A DNA stretch of 64,000 bases from Chlorogloeopsis fritschii (GTDB lineage: Bacteria; Cyanobacteriota; Cyanobacteriia; Cyanobacteriales; Nostocaceae): NCBI RefSeq assembly GCF_043099315.1, contig NZ_CP170746.1; one strand, 5' to 3'. Each line of letters begins with the position of its first letter. The stretch's first letter is position 1. Made by a program: the position numbers and the translations under genes. Shown in pieces: positions 58,635 to 64,000 of this stretch. The notes beneath the pieces were generated by a model. It was not told the DNA's origin, made no database searches, and was given only the letters and a program-made list of their open reading frames with translations.

Positions 58635-59816
58635 ATGAACCAGGCTAACAACGTACTCGACAACATTTATCAGCCTGACCTAGAAATTGAGATGAATCAG
58701 CCTGAATTGTTAGAAGAACTCTTGCTGGATGATGATGTAGAAGAGGACTTGCTGATCAGCGATGAAGGCGAGCTCGACGAAGAATTTTTAGAACCTCAGT
58801 CTGATGAGGACGACGCTAAGTCTGGGAAAGCCGCAAAATCGCGTCGTCGGTCACAAAGCAAGAAAAAGCATTATACCGAAGATTCGATTCGTCTTTACTT
58901 GCAGGAAATCGGTCGGATTCGCCTGCTTCGAGCTGACGAAGAGATTGAACTGGCAAGAAAAATTGCAGATTTATTGGAATTAGAGCGAGTGCGCGATCGC
59001 CTGCACCAGCAGCTAGAACGCGAACCTCAATACAGCGAATGGGCTGAAGCAGCAAAAATGCCGCTGCCGCAATTTCGCCATCGTCTGCACATCGGTCGCC
59101 GGGCAAAAGACAAAATGGTGCAATCGAACCTGCGTCTTGTAGTTTCAATTGCCAAGAAGTACATGAATCGTGGCTTATCTTTCCAAGATTTGATTCAAGA
59201 AGGTAGCCTCGGTTTGATTCGTGCCGCTGAAAAGTTTGACCACGAGAAAGGCTATAAGTTTTCTACATACGCTACATGGTGGATTCGTCAGGCAATTACC
59301 AGAGCGATCGCCGATCAGTCCCGTACTATTCGCCTTCCCGTCCACCTTTACGAAACCATCTCCAGAATTAAAAAGACTACTAAGCTGCTTTCTCAAGAAA
59401 TGGGACGTAAACCCACTGAGGAAGAAATTGCGACAAGAATGGAGATGACTATCGAAAAACTGAGGTTTATTGCTAAATCAGCCCAGTTACCAATTTCTTT
59501 GGAAACGCCCATTGGGAAAGAAGAAGATTCTCGACTGGGCGATTTTATTGAGTCTGATGGTGAAACCCCAGAAGATCAAGTTTCCAAAAATCTATTACGG
59601 GAAGATTTGGAAAAAGTCCTCGACAGCCTCAGCCCCCGCGAACGCGATGTTCTGCGACTGCGTTACGGTTTAGATGACGGGCGGATGAAGACTTTAGAAG
59701 AAATCGGACAGATTTTCAATGTCACCCGCGAACGCATTCGTCAAATTGAAGCGAAAGCGCTGCGTAAATTACGTCACCCCAATCGCAACAGCGTTCTGAA
59801 AGAATACATCCGCTAG
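58635..59816 (+). CDS. sigA: Principal RNA polymerase sigma factor (group 1, SigA)
   Basis: This 393-aa sigma70 protein has an acidic N-terminal segment (residues about 15-62), a basic patch KSRRRSQSKKKHY, region 1.2 DSIRLYLQEIGRIRLL, region 2.1-2.4 with SNLRLVVSIAKKYMNRGLSF, FDHEKGYKFSTYATWWIRQA and RAIADQSRTIRLPVH, region 3 (KTTKLLSQEMGRKPTEEEIA), and region 4.2 LEEIGQIFNVTRERIRQIEA. Conservation and the full acidic region 1.1-like tail identify the housekeeping sigma. AGGA lies seven bases before the ATG. A five-codon frame ATG...TGA (58621-58638) overlaps the start by four bases. Confidence 0.96.
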   Translation: MNQANNVLDNIYQPDLEIEMNQPELLEELLLDDDVEEDLLISDEGELDEEFLEPQSDEDDAKSGKAAKSRRRSQSKKKHYTEDSIRLYLQEIGRIRLLRADEEIELARKIADLLELERVRDRLHQQLEREPQYSEWAEAAKMPLPQFRHRLHIGRRAKDKMVQSNLRLVVSIAKKYMNRGLSFQDLIQEGSLGLIRAAEKFDHEKGYKFSTYATWWIRQAITRAIADQSRTIRLPVHLYETISRIKKTTKLLSQEMGRKPTEEEIATRMEMTIEKLRFIAKSAQLPISLETPIGKEEDSRLGDFIESDGETPEDQVSKNLLREDLEKVLDSLSPRERDVLRLRYGLDDGRMKTLEEIGQIFNVTRERIRQIEAKALRKLRHPNRNSVLKEYIR

Positions 59817-59871
59817 TCATTAGTTCTCAGTCATTAGCCGTTTGTGTATGACTAATGACCAAAGATAGTTA

Positions 59872-59904
59872 AAAACCTGGGAGTGTTAATTCACCCCAGG
59901 TTTT
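59872..59904. terminator. Bidirectional terminator between sigA and hli
   Basis: AAAACCTGGG (59872-59881) pairs perfectly with CCCAGGTTTT (59895-59904) around a 13-nt loop. On the plus strand TTTTCTT follows, for sigA; on the minus strand TTTTTAAC follows, for hli. Confidence 0.9.
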
Positions 59905-59951
59905 CTTATTTATCTATTTATGTTTATCTTTAAGGATCGGCTGTTGTCAAT

Positions 59952-60131
59952 TTACAGGATACCCCAGAAGTGTAAAAAGCCTTGACCAGAAAATAATTCA
60001 ATCAAAGCAGCAGCTAAAAAGCCGATCATCGCCAAACGGCCATTCCAGATTTCTGCTTGTGGGGTAAAGCCCCAACGCCAAGCATTGCGATCATCTGTTA
60101 CAGGGGCAGTAATTTTTGTTGTGTCTTGCAT
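59952..60131 (-). CDS. High-light-inducible (HLIP/SCP) chlorophyll-binding-like protein
   Basis: With the ATG at 60131, GGAG lies eight bases upstream, giving 59 aa; a GTG three codons earlier would overlap that ribosome-binding site and is rejected. The single helix has AEIWNGRLAMIGFLAAALIE with the Glu27/Arg32 and Asn30 pattern (ExxNxRxAMxGF) that binds chlorophyll in HLIPs and the Lhc family. HLIPs protect photosystem II and assembling chlorophyll proteins under light stress. The protein is followed by the bidirectional terminator shared with sigA. Confidence 0.93.
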   Translation of the reverse strand: MQDTTKITAPVTDDRNAWRWGFTPQAEIWNGRLAMIGFLAAALIELFSGQGFLHFWGIL

Positions 60132-60264
60132 GGGTGGCACTCCAAAATAAATTTACTAAGTTTTGCAAGCTTTTGTTAATTAATATAACAAGTATTTTAA
60201 GAAGTGCAACTTTTATTTGAGTTTTTTGTATAAGATTCACTTATGGTTTGTATGTAGAGACTAA

Positions 60265-60537
60265 TCAAGGGCTAAACTCATCTCTATTATCTAGCAATTG
60301 AAAGATATTTGCATTAATCTTAGGTTGAGTATGGAAATCATTCATAATATTTCCAAAATTGATTGCTGCAAGCGATTTCAAGAAAGCGCAATCATCAAGC
60401 TTGTTGATATTTTGGAATAAAAAGAAGTTGTGCGCCAGGTGAAGCCACATAGCGTCAGTCGCTACAATGCTCTTACAAAGGGCACTAGCTCCATCTACCG
60501 TGGGAACCCCAAAGTCCCTCGTTTTAGCAACTGTCAT
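60265..60537 (-). CDS. Hypothetical protein, unknown family
   Basis: A 90-aa frame with MTVAKTRDFGVPTVDGAS, then LCKSIVATDAMWLHLAHNFF and FQNINKLDDCAFLKSLAAIN. It is hydrophobic in the middle and has no known domain. The start signal is weak. It stands between hli and the membrane protein gene and may be a real small gene or a fragment. Confidence 0.35.
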   Translation of the reverse strand: MTVAKTRDFGVPTVDGASALCKSIVATDAMWLHLAHNFFLFQNINKLDDCAFLKSLAAINFGNIMNDFHTQPKINANIFQLLDNRDEFSP

Positions 60538-60864
60538 CCAGACTTCTAGTCACAAATATGCAAATATTTATCAATTATTGATTATAAATTGTCTAATAAT
60601 ATGTATTAATTACTACATATAAGCGAGAAGATGAAATTTATATGCACAAAAATATCTACTTCTCGATATATTTATTAGAATTTTATTAACTTAAAATTAA
60701 TCTCAACATAATTTTCCGTTAATCTCTGATTAACTGAGTTTTTTAATTCTATACATTCGTCAATTACAAAGGGTTAACTCAGGACGGCTCAGAGAATGAT
60801 TGTGCTAACTCGACACAACATCTTTAAGTTGCTGTCTAAAAAAAGCAAATGAAGGCAAGAGTTT
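60538..60864. other. AT-rich spacer before the membrane-protein gene
   Basis: No reading frame or repeat stands out. GGCAAGAG-like bases lie before the ATG at 60865. Confidence 0.4.
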
Positions 60865-61569
60865 ATGTTAAAAAGCAGGGAGCAGCAGGACGAAATCCAC
60901 GCTACAGGATTTAGATTAGCTCAATTAAAAGCATTACTGCCAATTATTTTGTTGATATACGCACCAGTACTTATTCTCTTTGCAATCTTAAAATTACAAA
61001 CAAAAATACCTGTATCGCTTCTTACACGAGATCCATTGGCGATCATCGAAGCACCATTTTATTGGGGGGCAATTTCCAACTTTGGTGTATTAATGTGGTG
61101 TGCTGCTGTAGTTATTCCTTGGTTCAGCTTTAGGTTACTCGAACAGGTAAAAAATAACAAAGAATTTAATCTTTTTTTTCTATTTTCTGGCGGTCTCTCA
61201 TCTATCTTGTTGCTAGATGATCTTTTTCTGCTTCATGAAGAAGTGTTTCCAAAATATCTCAATATTCCTGAAAAGCTCGTCTTTCTTGTATATGGGATGA
61301 TGATTTTGTTTTACCTAATCAAGTTTGGGAAAATCATCTTGAAGACAAACTTTATCTTGATTGTTCTTGCTTTTGGCTTTTTTGGATGCTCAGTAGTTAT
61401 TGATTTGCTTCCATTTGAAGCTTGGCTTGGAAATGAAGATCAATTCTTACTGGAAGATGGTTTGAAGTTTTTGGGAATCTTAAGTTGGCTTATTTACTTC
61501 GCGATAACTTGTGCAGAGCGGTTTAAACGAATACTGATACTTGAAACTATCAAACATAGTAGATTCTAG
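60865..61569 (+). CDS. Polytopic membrane protein, unknown function
   Basis: This 234-aa protein has about six hydrophobic helices: LLPIILLIYAPVLILFAILK, FGVLMWCAAVVIPWFSFRLL, LFFLFSGGLSSILLLDDLFL, LVFLVYGMMILFYLIKFG, FILIVLAFGFFGCSVVIDLL and LGILSWLIYFAITCAERF. An acidic/His loop LLDDLFLLHEEVFPKYLNIP and LLPFEAWLGNEDQFLLEDGL suggest metal or ligand binding, by appearance only. No family recognised. It is convergent with the gyrA/parC-type gene. Confidence 0.75.
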   Translation: MLKSREQQDEIHATGFRLAQLKALLPIILLIYAPVLILFAILKLQTKIPVSLLTRDPLAIIEAPFYWGAISNFGVLMWCAAVVIPWFSFRLLEQVKNNKEFNLFFLFSGGLSSILLLDDLFLLHEEVFPKYLNIPEKLVFLVYGMMILFYLIKFGKIILKTNFILIVLAFGFFGCSVVIDLLPFEAWLGNEDQFLLEDGLKFLGILSWLIYFAITCAERFKRILILETIKHSRF

Positions 61570-61742
61570 ACTCAGAGGTTGGTTTTACCTCAGACATTGT
61601 GAATGCTGCGGCTTTAACAAAAGCGGCAATATCAGTATCTTGCTAGTTGTCAAATTCACTTCGCAAATTAAGGCGCTATTGAACAAGCGCCTCTACTCAT
61701 CTAGAGTTTTTTGCCTGAGCTTCAACATCAGTAATTTTTTCT

Positions 61743-64000
61743 TCACACTTCAGCAACAGTGATAATTTTTTCGTCACGGTTAAGTTGAAGCAGATTTTCA
61801 CCCACACTATCTCTGCTTAAGTTGGGCACTGTATCTACTGGAAGGCGCAGTACTCGTTGATGATTGGTTACTAACGCCACCTCGGTGCCTGGTTTTGCCA
61901 ACACCATTCCAGCTAGATAGTCAGTTTTACTAGCAAATTTTAAAGTCTGAGTACCGATATCACCCCGGTTAGCTAAACGCAAAGACTTTATAGGGAAACG
62001 TTTGGCGTATCCTAATTGTGTCACTAGTAATAAATTTTCTTCAACACCAAAAGTCACGCCGCCAACCATCTCTTCTTGCTGACGCAGGCGTAAAGCTTGT
62101 AGTCCCATCGCGGTGCGACCCATAATTGGTAATTGCTCATCATTCACCTCAAATCGCAACAGTCGTCCACCAGAACTAGCTAAAATTACCTGCTTACCTG
62201 TAGATGTGAATTGGCTTAACAACAACTCGTCGTCTTCTTTCAGTTTCAAAATTGTAATTCCACGACGACTTAAATTAATAAATTCCATCAGAGATAAACG
62301 TTTAATTCTTCCTTGTTTGGTAAGCAGAATCATGTCAGCAGTTTCTGGATTGTCTGGAAGCAAAAAGCGGCTGACTACTGCTTCTGTGGCTTCTTGGGCA
62401 GTGTTTGTCAGCAATGTGATCAGTGGTGTTCCCCGTGGCGATCGCCCAGTTGTGGGAGGAATATCTCCAACTTTCACCGGATACACTTTGCCAGCACTAG
62501 TGAGTATCAATAAATCTTTTTCTGTATCCGTCAACGTCGTCTGAAGGACAAAGTCATTATCGGACAAACCGTTATCAGTCTTCGACTTTCTGCCATTAGG
62601 CTGAGTGCGGCGCACGTAGCCTCGTTGAGTAAATTCCAATATCACTTCTTCTGGAGGCGTTTCCGGTATTGGACTTTGGATTTGGATTTTTGGATTCTCT
62701 TGCTCTTTGTCGCCTTGTCTCCCTCTTCCCTTGTCTGTTTGTGCTTTTGTCTCCTGAGTGGCAACTATTATCTTAGTGCGACGTTCATCACCATACTTGC
62801 GCTTTTGGGTACGCAAGTCTTTTTTCAAAGCTTTCAATAATTCTTTTCTATCACTTAGCAAACGTCGCAGAGTAGCAATTTGCTCCCGCAATTGCTCGTA
62901 CTCTTGCTGTAAATTTTGTTGCTCTAAACTTGTAAGGCGTCGCAGTGGCATTGCCAGAATTGCATCTGCTTGTACTTCACTCAAATCCAAACGACTTTGT
63001 AAATTAATTTTTGCCGCACTGCCATCACTAGCTCGCCGCAAAATCTCAATTACCTCATCAAGGTTAGACAAAGCTTTCAATAAACCTTCCACCAAGTGCA
63101 GCCGATTTTCTGTCTTACCCAACTCATAGGAATAGCGGCGTGAAAGCGTCTGCTCTCGAAAGCTCAAGAACTCTTGCAACAATTGGCGTAAGCTTAGTTG
63201 AACTGGTAGCCCATTCACCAACGCCAAGAGGATTGCCCCAAAATTCGTTTGTAAAGCAGTTTGATGATAGAGTTGCTGGAGAACATCTTGAGGGTTAGCA
63301 TCGCGTTTGAGTTCTATGACTACACGCATTCCCTGGCGATCGCTCTCATCACGGATATCAGCAATTCCCTGCAAGCGCCCTTGATTCACTAAATCCGCTA
63401 CTTTTTCAATCCAGCCAGCCTTATTAACTTGAAAAGGCAATTCCGTGACTACAATCGCTGTCCGCCGCTTGCTACCTTTGCCGCCCAAAACTTCCTCAGC
63501 TTGGGCAACTCCCCGCAGAACAATACTGCCTTTTCCCGTTGTGTAAGCTTCACGAATTCCAGCATCACCGACAATCTCGCCACCTGTGGGAAAATCAGGG
63601 CCTGGAATTAACTTCATTAACTTTTCATCGGGTAAGTCAGGTTGATCGATTAAAGCAATTAATCCATCTACAACTTCTCCCAGATTATGCGGTGGGATAT
63701 TTGTCGCCATACCCACAGCAATACCAGCACAACCATTCAGCAACAAAAATGGTAATTGCGCTGGCAGTACGGTAGGTTCTTGCTGGGAATTATCAAAGTT
63801 ACCAATAAATTCCACCGTTTCTTCGCCGATTTCTGCCAGCATTCCCTCATGAGTGATGGGTGCAAGGCGCGTTTCCGTATAGCGCATTGCCGCTGGTGGA
63901 TCGTTATCCACACTACCGAAATTGCCATGTCCTGCCAGTAAGGGATAACGGCTAGAAAATTCCTGCACCAGTCTTACCAAAGCATCATAAACTGCTTGGT
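61743..64000 (-). CDS. Type IIA topoisomerase subunit A (GyrA/ParC-like), 5' part outside window
   Basis: The frame is open to the window edge (QAVYDALVRLVQEFSSRYPL), so at least 752 residues are present and the N-terminus is missing. The catalytic Tyr is in AAMRYTETRLAP. GCAGIAVGMATNIPPHNLGE and the coiled-coil tower follow, and the C-terminal beta pinwheel begins near VILEFTQRGYVRRT. The QRRGGKG GyrA-box of true gyrase does not appear; the aligned region reads NGRKSKTDNGLSDND, so it may be a ParC-type or divergent GyrA. An in-frame repeat insertion with GRGRQGDKEQENPKIQIQSP precedes the pinwheel. Confidence 0.9.
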   Translation of the reverse strand, partial: QAVYDALVRLVQEFSSRYPLLAGHGNFGSVDNDPPAAMRYTETRLAPITHEGMLAEIGEETVEFIGNFDNSQQEPTVLPAQLPFLLLNGCAGIAVGMATNIPPHNLGEVVDGLIALIDQPDLPDEKLMKLIPGPDFPTGGEIVGDAGIREAYTTGKGSIVLRGVAQAEEVLGGKGSKRRTAIVVTELPFQVNKAGWIEKVADLVNQGRLQGIADIRDESDRQGMRVVIELKRDANPQDVLQQLYHQTALQTNFGAILLALVNGLPVQLSLRQLLQEFLSFREQTLSRRYSYELGKTENRLHLVEGLLKALSNLDEVIEILRRASDGSAAKINLQSRLDLSEVQADAILAMPLRRLTSLEQQNLQQEYEQLREQIATLRRLLSDRKELLKALKKDLRTQKRKYGDERRTKIIVATQETKAQTDKGRGRQGDKEQENPKIQIQSPIPETPPEEVILEFTQRGYVRRTQPNGRKSKTDNGLSDNDFVLQTTLTDTEKDLLILTSAGKVYPVKVGDIPPTTGRSPRGTPLITLLTNTAQEATEAVVSRFLLPDNPETADMILLTKQGRIKRLSLMEFINLSRRGITILKLKEDDELLLSQFTSTGKQVILASSGGRLLRFEVNDEQLPIMGRTAMGLQALRLRQQEEMVGGVTFGVEENLLLVTQLGYAKRFPIKSLRLANRGDIGTQTLKFASKTDYLAGMVLAKPGTEVALVTNHQRVLRLPVDTVPNLSRDSVGENLLQLNRDEKIITVAEV
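62660..62760. repeat. Repeat-derived insertion within the gyrA/parC-type gene
   Basis: On the minus strand, ACAAGGGAAGAGGGAGACAA is followed by ATCCAAAAATCCAAATCC. It encodes a low-complexity Lys/Gln/Pro stretch between the N-terminal catalytic half and the beta pinwheel. It keeps the frame. Confidence 0.7.

Noticed and set aside
1..64000. tRNA, rRNA, riboswitch or transposase genes
   Set aside because: I looked for typical T-arm sequences, riboswitch cores and transposase-like frames and found none that could be supported.

Overview
The window looks like cyanobacterial chromosome, most likely from a filamentous (Nostocales-type) strain. The signs are the many HIP1 octamers (GCGATCGC) in both coding and spacer DNA, moderate GC content, heptanucleotide repeat clusters (CCCCTAG-like, ATTAACC-like) between genes, a three-gene proton-translocating transhydrogenase (pntAA/pntAB/pntB), a single-helix high-light-inducible protein, a DevBCA-type exporter, an acidic-N-terminus principal sigma factor and the rpmH-rnpA-PH-yidC-jag-DUF177 cluster. 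I found no tRNA, rRNA, CRISPR array, transposase or prophage gene.

Layout. 1-7.1 kb (+): surface-polysaccharide cluster with a partial upstream gene, four glycosyltransferases, a frameshifted NAD-dependent epimerase of the CDP-paratose-2-epimerase type and an O-antigen-ligase-like membrane protein. 7.3-12 kb (-): exported protein, glucokinase, histidine phosphatase, GNAT acetyltransferase, Uma2 protein, LivF-type ATPase. 12.2-15.9 kb (-): ribosomal protein L34, RNase P protein, PH-domain protein, YidC, Jag (split by a frameshift at its KH loop) and a DUF177 protein. 16-20.4 kb: DUF2808 protein, then the pnt operon closed by a strong terminator. 20.5-20.6 kb: a compact, apparently complete small-RNA transcription unit. 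20.6-27.7 kb (-): DUF3800 protein, GAF-GAF histidine kinase, FKBP isomerase, NAD(P)HX repair enzyme, SPOR-like protein. 27.9-32.7 kb (+): mnmA, pheT, YciI-like, glycine-zipper protein. 32.7-40 kb: CobK, a small membrane protein, a sugar nucleotidyltransferase/phosphomannomutase fusion with a degenerate mutase half, mtnP, DUF1349, peptidoglycan-binding protein. 40.2-45.7 kb (-): PAS/GAF histidine kinase, glycolate dehydrogenase GlcD, a TetR remnant and a duplicated ABM-like protein. 46.1-51.5 kb (+): TetR - DevB - DUF2834 - GNAT - DevC - DevA, with near-identical palindromic operators before tetR and before devC. 51.6-64 kb: Uma2, SGNH hydrolase, miaA, gyrB, a 2.1-kb gene-poor stretch, sigA, hli, a membrane protein and the 3' part of a gyrA/parC-type gene.

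Themes. (1) The shared operators suggest that one TetR protein controls both its own exporter-adaptor operon and the separated permease/ATPase operon. (2) Low-complexity repeat DNA of the spacer type lies in frame inside four otherwise conserved proteins (histidine kinase, Nnr, MiaA, GyrA/ParC). (3) Two genes (epimerase and jag) are each broken by what looks like a single missing base, so either the assembly has indel errors or these are recent mutations. (4) Several domains are degenerate or truncated: the mutase half of the 842-aa fusion, the G1 box of the second kinase, and the TetR remnant that sits in frame behind the ABM gene.
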